Source: Rodentibacter caecimuris (lineage in GTDB: Bacteria > Pseudomonadota > Gammaproteobacteria > Enterobacterales > Pasteurellaceae). From it: a stretch of 64,000 nucleotides of DNA. The notes under the pieces were generated by a model. The model worked only from the letters and a program-made list of their open reading frames with translations. It was not told the DNA's origin and ran no database searches. Positions 40,894 to 50,171 of the stretch are shown in pieces (positions within the stretch are counted from its first letter, which is position 1; each line of letters starts with the position of its first letter). The position numbers and the translations under genes were made by a program. The stretch lies in NCBI RefSeq assembly GCF_024622045.1, contig NZ_JANKBP010000009.1. One strand, given 5' to 3'.

Positions 40894-42182
40894 TTGGTTT
40901 TCTCTTGATACAGTTTATCGGCTTGCAAAATTGTTTGACGAAGTGCATTTGATACGACTATTTGTGGACGGGCTTGTTTTACAAGCATAATAGCTTGGTC
41001 TAAATCCGCTATTTTCCGGGTGGTAAGTAACCAAGTTAACACTACGGCGACACTGCGTCCGTAGCCCAAGGCACAACACACCAATACCGAGGAATGAGTT
41101 TGTTGTAAGCGATCTAATTTTTCTACCGCTTTGCAAAGTTCCTTGGCACTTGGCGACACCAAATCGAGCATTAACGCTTGCTCATAAACATCGGGCGGAT
41201 TTGGGCAAGGTAGTTCTGCGCAACAATCAAGCACCGCTTCAAATTTACCGCTAACAATGATCGAACCGACGGAAATATTCTCAAAAATGACCGCACTTTT
41301 CGGTTTTCTCCACAACCAATAGGCAATGTTAAGCCGTGCGCCGAGGAGATAAGGAAGCCCCAATGCACAGGTCGCAACAGAAAGTTTACCGTTTGTTTGC
41401 TTTTGGAAAATTGCCACTCCCCGTCCGTAAGCAAGCACGACCAAACAAAGTGCAACTGCTCCCCATATAAACCATAACCACCCACCGCCCAAGTATGCCA
41501 ACAGTACGCAACCCATTGCACCTAAGCCATAATAACGCATTAAACGGTGATGGGAGGCAGTCCGATTTTGGGAGAAGGGTACAAAAATCGGGGAAATGCC
41601 TTGTTCGGGTAACAGCCACAATACCAAAAAGCCGACTAATGCGCCTGTGGGTAAATCTAAAAAATGATGTTGGTAGGTGGTGAGAATTGAAACCGCAATA
41701 AGCCCAAACCAAAAGCCTTGCAATAACCGCCATTTGGGGAACATTCGCCAATAAAATGCACCGACAACAATAGTCAGAATAATATGCAAAGAAGGAGCTT
41801 GGTTATACGGCTGATCAAAACCGGCTAGAGATTCAAACAAAAAGCCGGCTATCCCCGTCGTTTCAGGTTTTTGCCAACTGATTTGGAGCGGAAAACACAA
41901 AAAGCCGAAAACCGCAATACCTTGAGCGAGTAGCAAACGTGCCACATAACGACGCAATTGAGCCAGATCTTGGCAGAGGAAAAACACTAAAGCATAAAGC
42001 AGATTGAGTGACCAATACGGCACAACTGTCCAGGTAAGAAAAGGAATCCAATGTTCCCAATCAAACACAATTTCAGGCACATTTTCTCGCTGTGCAGTCA
42101 GAAAATTAGTGAAACCATAGCTGGCGTAGAAAATTGCACCTACGCCGAGCAAATAACCCAAACGGGTGTTGAAATTGATCAT
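40890..42182 (-). CDS. ynbD: PAP2/dual-specificity phosphatase fusion YnbD
   Basis: 430 residues: multi-pass PAP2-like domain with SLH near residue 127 and a YQHHFLDLPTG histidine motif, further membrane helices, then a cytoplasmic dual-specificity phosphatase with CALGYGRS (CX5R). E. coli YnbD has the same fusion. It may dephosphorylate lipid phosphate intermediates, as PTPMT1-type enzymes do on phosphatidylglycerophosphate. Overlaps ynbC by four bases. Confidence 0.88.
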   Translation of the reverse strand: MINFNTRLGYLLGVGAIFYASYGFTNFLTAQRENVPEIVFDWEHWIPFLTWTVVPYWSLNLLYALVFFLCQDLAQLRRYVARLLLAQGIAVFGFLCFPLQISWQKPETTGIAGFLFESLAGFDQPYNQAPSLHIILTIVVGAFYWRMFPKWRLLQGFWFGLIAVSILTTYQHHFLDLPTGALVGFLVLWLLPEQGISPIFVPFSQNRTASHHRLMRYYGLGAMGCVLLAYLGGGWLWFIWGAVALCLVVLAYGRGVAIFQKQTNGKLSVATCALGLPYLLGARLNIAYWLWRKPKSAVIFENISVGSIIVSGKFEAVLDCCAELPCPNPPDVYEQALMLDLVSPSAKELCKAVEKLDRLQQTHSSVLVCCALGYGRSVAVVLTWLLTTRKIADLDQAIMLVKQARPQIVVSNALRQTILQADKLYQEKTK

Positions 42183-43924
42183 TTGGTTTTAATCGCAAGA
42201 CTCACGGTGAAAATGCCGTCTTCATCAATCCATTGATGAATTTTTTGGAAACCCGCTTGCTCCACAAGTTGATCCATTTCTTGCTGACTACGGCGACGCA
42301 TCACCCAATTTGGGCTACCGTCCTTATGACTGGTTAAACAACGGGCGATTAATTCCAATTGCGGATGCCATGGTTGCCCCGTATAAATCAAATAACCGCC
42401 TTGTTCAATTGCTTCACCAAAACCGTTGAGCGAATGCATAATCAAATCGTTATCGGCAAAAAGTTCATGTAAACCTGAAACGATACCCAAGGTTGGACGA
42501 GGACTGAGATCTTGATAATTTGTAGGATCAAAGGCATTTACTTCATTAAACGTGGCAATATCTTGCAAGCCCCGTTCAGCAATTAACTGACGCCCGGCCT
42601 CCACATTAATCAGGCTGTAATCACGCAAACGCACAGAATCAGGCTGATTTTGTGCGGTTAATGCATCCAGCACGTAACGCCCATGCCCTGAAGCAATATC
42701 TAACACGTGAACAGGTTTACCCGCTTCCCGCAATTTTTGCATTGCAAGACTGATCGCTTTGGCAATATTCGCTTTACGTTGGCGAATACCGCGCCAACCA
42801 ATCGCATTCAGATAATTTTTATCGACCAAACGTCCGAAAGCATTGGAACCTTGCGGCTGATTTTGATAAACATAATCCAATGTGCTCCCTGAATCGTAGC
42901 CGGTTTCTTTTCCGATACGTAAACCTTCGCTCCAACGTGCACCAAGTTTCATTAAAGCTCGATAACCAGCCCAAAATAAACCACGGATGGAATAAGGCGA
43001 TAACGGTGTAGCGAGTACATCAGCCTCTACACGACTTGGGCTAGCGATGTGCGCTTGAGTACAATCCACCCTTTGCACAGGTTCATCAAAACGGGCACGA
43101 ATAAAACGACGCATTGGAGTGAAAACCAGATGGTTGTTTTCTTCGCCTAAGGTGTCGTGATAAAACCCATTCATCACATAGCGTTCTTTAATACGGCTGC
43201 CTAAATGATTATAGAAATCGTGCTGCGGTTTGTGATGTACCACCCAATCCGCCCCGGAGATAAAAAGCTGAATTGGTGTGGTGATGGCTTGTGCATCTGC
43301 CACAACCCTGTCTGCCGCCTCATACAAACCAAGCAAAATACGGGCAGAAATGGCACGGGTAATGAGCGGATCTTGATTAAAACTGTTTTGGCGGGCTTTA
43401 TTGTGGGTCAAATAATGGGCTTTCACATAGCTATTTACAAAGAAATTACCACGTAATTTTGACCACAACGCCAAGCCTGTACGAGCAAACGGAACATAAA
43501 GTTTTACCTTAAATGCAGGCGATGCCAACACGGCACAACGAATTTTAGGCGCATAATCATGCAACCAAGCGGAAACTAAAACAGCACCCACGCTTTGTGC
43601 AATCACACAAATATTTTCAGGGGTAATCTGATATTCTCGTTCGATATGCTGCATAAATGCCTGAATATCTGACACTGAGGTTGCAAAGCTCGGGCTATCT
43701 CCACGCTCACCGGGGCTATTGCCGTGTCCACGGGCATCCCAAGCAAAATAGGCAAAATCATCAAAACCCAACTCATCAGCCACAAACATTATTCGTCCGG
43801 AGTGTTCGTGCCCTCGGTGAAATAACACAATCGCTTTATCTTGGCTACCGTTTTTGGCGGGACGGTAACGATAAAACAACTCGGTATTGTCTGCCGTTTT
43901 GAAAAATTTTTCTTGTTCTTTCAT
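42179..43924 (-). CDS. ynbC: Alpha/beta hydrolase-methyltransferase fusion YnbC
   Basis: 581 residues: an N-terminal alpha/beta hydrolase with HRGHEHSGR oxyanion region and nucleophile Ser111 in AQSVG, then a C-terminal SAM methyltransferase with VLDIASGHGRY (motif I). E. coli YnbC (585 aa) is arranged alike. It could hydrolyse a lysolipid and methylate the product; substrate unknown. Middle of the operon. Confidence 0.87.
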   Translation of the reverse strand: MKEQEKFFKTADNTELFYRYRPAKNGSQDKAIVLFHRGHEHSGRIMFVADELGFDDFAYFAWDARGHGNSPGERGDSPSFATSVSDIQAFMQHIEREYQITPENICVIAQSVGAVLVSAWLHDYAPKIRCAVLASPAFKVKLYVPFARTGLALWSKLRGNFFVNSYVKAHYLTHNKARQNSFNQDPLITRAISARILLGLYEAADRVVADAQAITTPIQLFISGADWVVHHKPQHDFYNHLGSRIKERYVMNGFYHDTLGEENNHLVFTPMRRFIRARFDEPVQRVDCTQAHIASPSRVEADVLATPLSPYSIRGLFWAGYRALMKLGARWSEGLRIGKETGYDSGSTLDYVYQNQPQGSNAFGRLVDKNYLNAIGWRGIRQRKANIAKAISLAMQKLREAGKPVHVLDIASGHGRYVLDALTAQNQPDSVRLRDYSLINVEAGRQLIAERGLQDIATFNEVNAFDPTNYQDLSPRPTLGIVSGLHELFADNDLIMHSLNGFGEAIEQGGYLIYTGQPWHPQLELIARCLTSHKDGSPNWVMRRRSQQEMDQLVEQAGFQKIHQWIDEDGIFTVSLAIKTK

Positions 43925-44008
43925 TGTTTTTTCCTTGTAGAGTGGGCAAAGTTGCCCGCCGATCCCAATATTATCTCAGGCTGGAGGCTGTCTTTATCCA
44001 ACCATTTT

Positions 44009-44614
44009 TTACGAAGTAGTCGCTAATCCACGTTTTACTCGGTTATAAGCAGTTAAAATTAAGGCGAGATTTGCAAGCCAAAATAAACTGCTCAAGTAAA
44101 GAGGCAGTTCGCCAAAATAAGCGTATGCCAAGCCGAGCGCACCTATCAAAAAAGCACGATCACTTTTCCCCAAAGGCCCATCATAACGCCGCCCATTATT
44201 GCCATGAACTTGCCCTAAAACGCCACAAAACTCAGTCATCATTGCTAAGAAAATAAAGCCCATCACGGATTCTGCTGAAAATGGTGTAATAAAGGCAAAA
44301 GGTAAATAGAGTGTGGTATCGGCAACAACATCCGTTATTTCATTCAAATAGCCGCCTAAATCAGATTTTTGGTTAAACTCGCGAGCCAACATACCATCAA
44401 TGGCATTCAATGCCATTCGTAAAAAAAGCCAAATCGGCAATAGATAAAACAAGCCGGAAATAGCAGAGAAGAGGGTGAGAACCATCCCAAAAAAGAGGGA
44501 AAGACCACAAGCAAATAAGGTTACTTGATTGGCAGTGATTCCCCATTGCTCAAGACGTTTCACCAATGGGTGTAATAAGTTTTGAAAGGCTGGTTTGAGT
44601 TGATAAATACTCAT
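44009..44614 (-). CDS. ynbA: CDP-alcohol phosphatidyltransferase YnbA
   Basis: 201 residues, the same length as E. coli YnbA, with the CDP-alcohol phosphatidyltransferase motif DGMLAREFNQKSDLGGYLNEITDVVAD (split: D73 G..AR, then G...D...D) and about five membrane segments. It joins a CDP-activated lipid to an alcohol. Start 44614 after GGGGA; the frame extends to 44671 without a site. First gene of the operon. Confidence 0.88.
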   Translation of the reverse strand: MSIYQLKPAFQNLLHPLVKRLEQWGITANQVTLFACGLSLFFGMVLTLFSAISGLFYLLPIWLFLRMALNAIDGMLAREFNQKSDLGGYLNEITDVVADTTLYLPFAFITPFSAESVMGFIFLAMMTEFCGVLGQVHGNNGRRYDGPLGKSDRAFLIGALGLAYAYFGELPLYLSSLFWLANLALILTAYNRVKRGLATTS

Positions 44615-44821
44615 AATCGTCCCCGAAGGAAGAATTTTCAATAATATAACCGAGACATTTAGGAAAGGCAAACAAAGGAATCAAACTGATTTGATAAAAG
44701 TTTTAGTGTTACAACAAAAATAAACAGAACCATTGTATGGCTTATTGAAATATGAAGTTTGCACAAGTGCTACATCGTCTAACCACTTTGTGCAAACCGA
44801 TTGGTATTTAATCTTTTTTCC

Positions 44822-45766
44822 TTAACCCACTTCTTTGATTCGCAATTCTTTAGGTACTTCAAAGAACATATTTTCTTCCAGCCCTTGGAGCTCTTCTAAT
44901 TCATTTGCACCGAATTGTTTTAAACGGGTAATAATGGATTGCACCAATTCTTCTGGTGCAGAAGCGCCCGCAGTAATCCCAATAGTTTGTACCTTGTCAA
45001 ACCAACCTGCTTGAATATCAGCGGGATCATCAAGGAGCTGAGATTTCACCCCCATACGGGAGGCTAATTCTGCCAAGCGATTAGAATTTGAGGAATTTTT
45101 CGATCCTACCACCAAAACCAGATCCGATAATTTTGCCAACTCACGCACGGCTTCTTGGCGGTTTGTGGTGGCATAGCAAATATCATTTTTGTACGGGCCT
45201 TGGATTGACGGATATTTTTCTTTTAATGCATGAATCGTTTCAGCCGTATCATCTAAAGACAGGGTGGTTTGGGTCATAAATGTCAATTCATCGCTTTCTT
45301 GCACAGGTAAACGGGCTATATCCTCCACACTTTCAATCAGATAAATACCGCCTTCACCATTACTGTATTGCCCCATCGTACCTTCTACTTCAGGATGCCC
45401 TTTATGTCCGATAAGAATGGCTTTTGTTCCTTTTCTACTTGCTCGAGCCACTTGCATATGTACTTTAGTCACTAACGGGCAAGTAGCGTCAAACACTTTT
45501 AATTGGCGATCTTTGGCTTCTTGACGTACTGCTTGAGAAACCCCATGAGCAGAGAAAATCACAATGGCACCGTCCGGCACTTCGCTCAATTCCTCCACAA
45601 AAATGGCGCCACGTTCACGTAGCCCATTCACCACAAAGCGGTTATGCACCACTTCGTGACGAACATAAATCGGAGCGCCGTGAATTTCAAGGGCGAGTTC
45701 TACAATACTGATGGCTCGATCAACACCGGCACAAAATCCACGTGGATTGGCTAAAATTATTTTCAT
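44822..45766 (-). CDS. ispH: 4-hydroxy-3-methylbut-2-enyl diphosphate reductase
   Basis: 314 residues with the three cluster-binding cysteines in GFCAGVDRA (Cys12), FDATCPLV and NDICYATTNRQ. Last step of the MEP isoprenoid pathway, using a [4Fe-4S] cluster. Starts inside the lspA stop (ATGA overlap). Confidence 0.96.
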   Translation of the reverse strand: MKIILANPRGFCAGVDRAISIVELALEIHGAPIYVRHEVVHNRFVVNGLRERGAIFVEELSEVPDGAIVIFSAHGVSQAVRQEAKDRQLKVFDATCPLVTKVHMQVARASRKGTKAILIGHKGHPEVEGTMGQYSNGEGGIYLIESVEDIARLPVQESDELTFMTQTTLSLDDTAETIHALKEKYPSIQGPYKNDICYATTNRQEAVRELAKLSDLVLVVGSKNSSNSNRLAELASRMGVKSQLLDDPADIQAGWFDKVQTIGITAGASAPEELVQSIITRLKQFGANELEELQGLEENMFFEVPKELRIKEVG

Positions 45767-46281
45767 TTTTGACCGCTCTTTTCTGTTTGTTTATCTTGTA
45801 CTTTTTTCTTTTCGCTTTTAAATGCGTCCAGCATAAGCAATCCCGCACCAATACAAATTGCCACATCTGCGATATTAAACACCGGATAATGATAAATATC
45901 CCAATAAAAATCGAGGAAATCGACCACAAAACCGTGATAGGTACGATCCACCATATTTGCCAATGCACCGCCAATAATCAGCGCATAGGCGCTATTTTGT
46001 AATTTTTGACCTGCTGTGTTTTTCTTCAAAAAATACATCAACATCAAAGAAATACCGATAGCCAATACAATGAAAAAGTATTTTTGCCAACCGTCGTGAT
46101 CGGCTAAAAAACTGAATGCCGCACCGTAGTTACGCACATAAGTGAGATTAAATACCGGTAAAATATTCACACTTTCGTATAAATCAAATTTTTGTACCAC
46201 AAGATATTTTGTGAATAAATCAAGCACAAAAACCACCGCACTTAGCCAAAGAAAAGAGAGACCGGATTTTGTTTTAGCCAT
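45763..46281 (-). CDS. lspA: Lipoprotein signal peptidase
   Basis: 172 residues, four membrane helices, with catalytic aspartates in GGALANMVDR and FNIADVAI. It cleaves prolipoproteins, so the lipoproteins of this window (14193, 33458) depend on it. Follows ileS by 65 bases. Confidence 0.96.
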   Translation of the reverse strand: MAKTKSGLSFLWLSAVVFVLDLFTKYLVVQKFDLYESVNILPVFNLTYVRNYGAAFSFLADHDGWQKYFFIVLAIGISLMLMYFLKKNTAGQKLQNSAYALIIGGALANMVDRTYHGFVVDFLDFYWDIYHYPVFNIADVAICIGAGLLMLDAFKSEKKKVQDKQTEKSGQK

Positions 46282-46301
46282 AAGAAATTCCTAATAAATG
46301 A

Positions 46302-46329
46302 AAAGTGCGGTCAAAATCAACCGCACTTT
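46302..46329 (-). terminator. Inverted uptake-signal pair between ileS and lspA
   Basis: AAAGTGCGGT and ACCGCACTTT in head-to-head order form a 10-bp stem; may attenuate the operon here. Confidence 0.6.
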
Positions 46330-46346
46330 GAATATGAAAATTTACA

Positions 46347-49172
46347 CTATGCAAAATGGCGAATTTCACCACTACCTGCCACGTTTTCTACACAACGAGG
46401 ACACAATGCCGGATGTTGCGGGTTGATTCCGATTTTATCGGAATAGTGCCAACAACGCGGGCATTTTTCACCGTTGGAACGGGAAACGCTCACGGCAATG
46501 CCTTCCAATTCTCCCTCCGCAATATCCGCCGGTTTTTCCGCCAACGGTCTCACTTCCGCTTTGGAGGTAATTAATACAAAACGCAACTCGTTGCCCAATT
46601 TTTCAAGCAAGGCACGATATTCATCATTGGCATAAAGGATAACCTCCGCTTCCAAACCGCCACCGATTACTTTGTCATTACGGGCGATTTCTAAGACACG
46701 ATTCACTTCGGAACGAACTTTAATCAGTTGTTGCCAGTAAGTATCGTCTAATTTTTCGTTTTCGCCTAACCCGAATAAATCGGTGTAAAATTCTTCGGTG
46801 AAAACAAACTCAGAACGTGGGTTTTCGCCTTGTGGCAAGTAGCCCCAAATTTCATCCGCAGTAAAGGAAAGAATTGGTGCCATCCAACGAACCAATGCTT
46901 CAGCGATATGCCATAATGCCGTTTGACAGCTGCGACGGGCAAGGCTATCCGCTTTGGTGGTGTATTGGCGATCCTTGATAATATCCAAATAGAACGATCC
47001 CATTTCCACGGAACAGAAACGCATCAATCGTTGTACCACGGCATGGAATTGATAATTATCATAAGCCTCTTTAATTTCGTTTTGTGCTTCAAGCGCACAA
47101 GCCACCGCCCAGCGGTCAAGACTAATCATTTGTTCCGGTTTTACCGCATCCCGTTTCGGGTCAAAACCGTTTAAATTCGCTAATAAGAAACGTGCCGTGT
47201 TGCGAATACGACGATAGCTATCCGCCGCACGTTTTAGAATTTCGTCTGAAACCGTCATTTCACCGGTGTAGTCCGTTGAGGCGACCCATAAACGTAAAAT
47301 ATCACCGCCAAATTTATCCATAACTTCTTGTGGGGTCACGATATTGCCGATCGATTTCGACATTTTGCGACCTTGACCATCCACCGTGAACCCGTGGGTC
47401 AATACTTGTTTATAAGGCGCTTGATTATCCGTTGCGGTAGAAAGCATTAATGACGACATAAACCAGCCGCGGTGCTGGTCGGAACCTTCCAAATACATAT
47501 CAATCGCTTGACCGCTAAATTCGGGACGATTCGCCACCACAGAGGAATAGGTTGATCCGGAATCGAACCACACGTCTAAAGTATCCGGCACTTTACGATA
47601 ATGTTCAGCATCTGTGCCAAGCAATTCTTTTTCGTCCAGATCCCACCATGCTTGAATGCCTGATTGTTCGACACGTTTTGCCACTTCTTCCAATAATTCT
47701 AAGGTACGAGGATGTAATTCTTCCGTTTCTTTGTGCACAAACATCGTCATCGGCACGCCCCAAGTACGTTGGCGGGAAATACACCAGTCAGGACGATTTT
47801 CCACCATTTTTTCGATTCGAGCCTGTCCCCAATCCGGAATCCAACGCACGCCCTTTATTTCGCCTAAAGCGTTGGCACGTAGCCCTTGGGTTTCCATACC
47901 AATAAACCATTGTGGTGTAGCACGGAAAATAATCGGGGTTTTATGACGCCAACAGTGCGGATAACTATGCGTGATTTTTTCTACTTTCAGCAAATTACCC
48001 ATTTCTTGCAATTTTTCCACCACAAGCGGATTTGCCTCAAATACAGCTTTGCCGGCAAAAAATGTCGTAGTTGAAATAAATTTGCCGTCATTTGCCACAA
48101 GGCACGCCATTGGCAAATCATATTTTTGCCCCACAATAAAGTCGTCTAAACCGTGATCCGGAGCTGTGTGAACCAAACCGGTACCGCCATCTGTGGTAAC
48201 GTGATCACCTAAAATCATCGGCACGGTAAAATCATAGAACGGATGATGGAAACGGCTTAACTCAAGCTCCACGCCTTTCGCCGTCCCTAAAATTTCCACA
48301 TTTTCAATGCCAACCGCTTTCGCTACGGATTCCACAAGCTCTGTCGCTAAAATGACGCGTTCGTCACCAAATTGAACCAGCTGATATTCCAATTCCGGAT
48401 TAATTGCAATCGCACGGTTTGACGGAATTGTCCAAGGCGTGGTCGTCCAAATTACCGCAGATAGTTTGCCACTGCCTTTACCTTGCGCATTAAATTTAGC
48501 TTCAATTTCATCCGCACTTTCTGCCGGAAAACGAACATAGATAGACGGTGAAACTTTATCTTCGTATTCGACTTCCGCTTCGGCTAAAGAAGAGGCACAG
48601 TCTAAGCACCAATGTACCGGTTTCGATCCTTTGTATAAATGCCCGTTTGCAATCACTTTTCCAAGGGTACGAATAATATTGGCTTCCGTCTCAAAATTCA
48701 TGGTTAAATACGGATTATCCCAATCGCCCAGCACACCTAAACGGATAAAATCTTTTTTCTGCCCTTCCACCTGCTCTGCCGCATATTCACGGCATTTTGC
48801 ACGAAACTCCGCCGCAGAGATTTTTTCATTCGGTTTTCCCACCAAACCTTCTACTTTTAATTCAATCGGCAAACCGTGACAGTCCCAGCCCGGGATATAA
48901 GGGGAATCAAAACCCTGTGCCGTTTTAGATTTAACAATAATATCTTTTAAAATTTTGTTTACCGCATGACCGATATGAATGCTACCGTTTGCATAAGGAG
49001 GGCCATCGTGCAAAATAAAGGATTTTTTACCTTTTGCAGCTTTACGAATTTTTTGGTAAAGATTTTTGTCATACCAATTTTGCAACATCACAGGTTCGCG
49101 CTTGGCTAAATCACCGCGCATTGGAAAACCTGTTTCCGGTAAATTAAGCGTGTTTTTGTAATCGACTGTCAT
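46347..49172 (-). CDS. ileS: Isoleucine--tRNA ligase
   Basis: 941 residues with DGPPYANGSIHIGHAVNK (HIGH), GQGRKMSKSIGN (KMSKS), the editing CP1 domain (TTTPWTIPSNRAIAI) and a C-terminal zinc finger (CPRCW, CPRC). ATG at 49172 is preferred to TTG at 49184. Same order ribF-ileS-lspA-ispH as in enterobacteria. Confidence 0.97.
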   Translation of the reverse strand: MTVDYKNTLNLPETGFPMRGDLAKREPVMLQNWYDKNLYQKIRKAAKGKKSFILHDGPPYANGSIHIGHAVNKILKDIIVKSKTAQGFDSPYIPGWDCHGLPIELKVEGLVGKPNEKISAAEFRAKCREYAAEQVEGQKKDFIRLGVLGDWDNPYLTMNFETEANIIRTLGKVIANGHLYKGSKPVHWCLDCASSLAEAEVEYEDKVSPSIYVRFPAESADEIEAKFNAQGKGSGKLSAVIWTTTPWTIPSNRAIAINPELEYQLVQFGDERVILATELVESVAKAVGIENVEILGTAKGVELELSRFHHPFYDFTVPMILGDHVTTDGGTGLVHTAPDHGLDDFIVGQKYDLPMACLVANDGKFISTTTFFAGKAVFEANPLVVEKLQEMGNLLKVEKITHSYPHCWRHKTPIIFRATPQWFIGMETQGLRANALGEIKGVRWIPDWGQARIEKMVENRPDWCISRQRTWGVPMTMFVHKETEELHPRTLELLEEVAKRVEQSGIQAWWDLDEKELLGTDAEHYRKVPDTLDVWFDSGSTYSSVVANRPEFSGQAIDMYLEGSDQHRGWFMSSLMLSTATDNQAPYKQVLTHGFTVDGQGRKMSKSIGNIVTPQEVMDKFGGDILRLWVASTDYTGEMTVSDEILKRAADSYRRIRNTARFLLANLNGFDPKRDAVKPEQMISLDRWAVACALEAQNEIKEAYDNYQFHAVVQRLMRFCSVEMGSFYLDIIKDRQYTTKADSLARRSCQTALWHIAEALVRWMAPILSFTADEIWGYLPQGENPRSEFVFTEEFYTDLFGLGENEKLDDTYWQQLIKVRSEVNRVLEIARNDKVIGGGLEAEVILYANDEYRALLEKLGNELRFVLITSKAEVRPLAEKPADIAEGELEGIAVSVSRSNGEKCPRCWHYSDKIGINPQHPALCPRCVENVAGSGEIRHFA

Positions 49173-49187
49173 TTTATTTTCCAATTT

Positions 49188-50126
49188 TTACTTTTTAAAA
49201 TTCTTGCTAAAAAACGCTTTTGCGGTTTCAACATCCCGTTTAATTTGTGCTTTTAAATCATCAAAGGAGGGAAATTTTATTTCTTCTCTTATTTTATGGC
49301 AAAACTCAACCTCAACCGGTTCACCATAAATTATCTTTGCAAAATCAAATAAGTGCACTTCTAATAATTGAATCACGCCATTAATCGTCGGGCGTTTCCC
49401 AATATTGGCGACGCCGTTAAAAATTTCGCCTGATTTTAACCGCACTTTTACTGCATACACGCCTTTAATCGGATTCACTTGGCGATGCAAACGGATATTT
49501 GCCGTAGGAAAACCCAATGTTCTGCCTAATTTATTACCGTGAATCACCCGCCCAAAAATACGATAAGGTTTGCCTAACAAACTTTCCGCAAGGGATAAAT
49601 TGTCTCTTGCTAGGGCTTCCCGAACAGTTGTGCTGCTAATGCGTTGTTCATCCAAACAGAAACTATGATTATCTTCCACAGTAAAACCGAAACGCTCACC
49701 CGCTTGTTTTAACATCGCAAAATTTCCTTGCCGGTTTGCACCGAATTGAAAATCATCGCCAATGCTTAAAAATTTTACATGGAGCCGATTCACTAGTGTT
49801 TGTTCGATGAATTGTTCTGCCGATTGTTCTGCCAAAGTACGATCAAATTTCGCCACAATAACGACATCGACCTTGGCTTGCCGTAAATAGTGAAGCTTAT
49901 CACGTAAACGCATCAAACGAGCCGGCGCATTATCGCCCATAAAATATTCACGGGGTTGCGGCTCGAACAATAATACCGCCATGGGTAAATTTAATTCGTC
50001 CGCTTTTTCGCGAAGGTGGCGTAATACCGTCTGATGCCCTAAATGCACGCCATCAAAGTTGCCAATTGTCAATGCACAACCTTGTAAAATCCGGCCTGCA
50101 TTATGCAAGCCACGAATTAATCGCAT
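49188..50126 (-). CDS. ribF: Bifunctional riboflavin kinase/FAD synthetase
   Basis: 312 residues: FMN adenylyltransferase half with GNFDGVHLGHQTVL and ISSTTVR, then flavokinase half (GNKLGRTLGFPTANI, INGVIQLLEVHLFDF). Makes FMN and FAD. 15 bases upstream of the ileS start. Confidence 0.96.
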   Translation of the reverse strand: MRLIRGLHNAGRILQGCALTIGNFDGVHLGHQTVLRHLREKADELNLPMAVLLFEPQPREYFMGDNAPARLMRLRDKLHYLRQAKVDVVIVAKFDRTLAEQSAEQFIEQTLVNRLHVKFLSIGDDFQFGANRQGNFAMLKQAGERFGFTVEDNHSFCLDEQRISSTTVREALARDNLSLAESLLGKPYRIFGRVIHGNKLGRTLGFPTANIRLHRQVNPIKGVYAVKVRLKSGEIFNGVANIGKRPTINGVIQLLEVHLFDFAKIIYGEPVEVEFCHKIREEIKFPSFDDLKAQIKRDVETAKAFFSKNFKK

Positions 50127-50171
50127 GTCCTATCCACAAAAATTACAGAATTTCGGTATTATAGCGACAAG

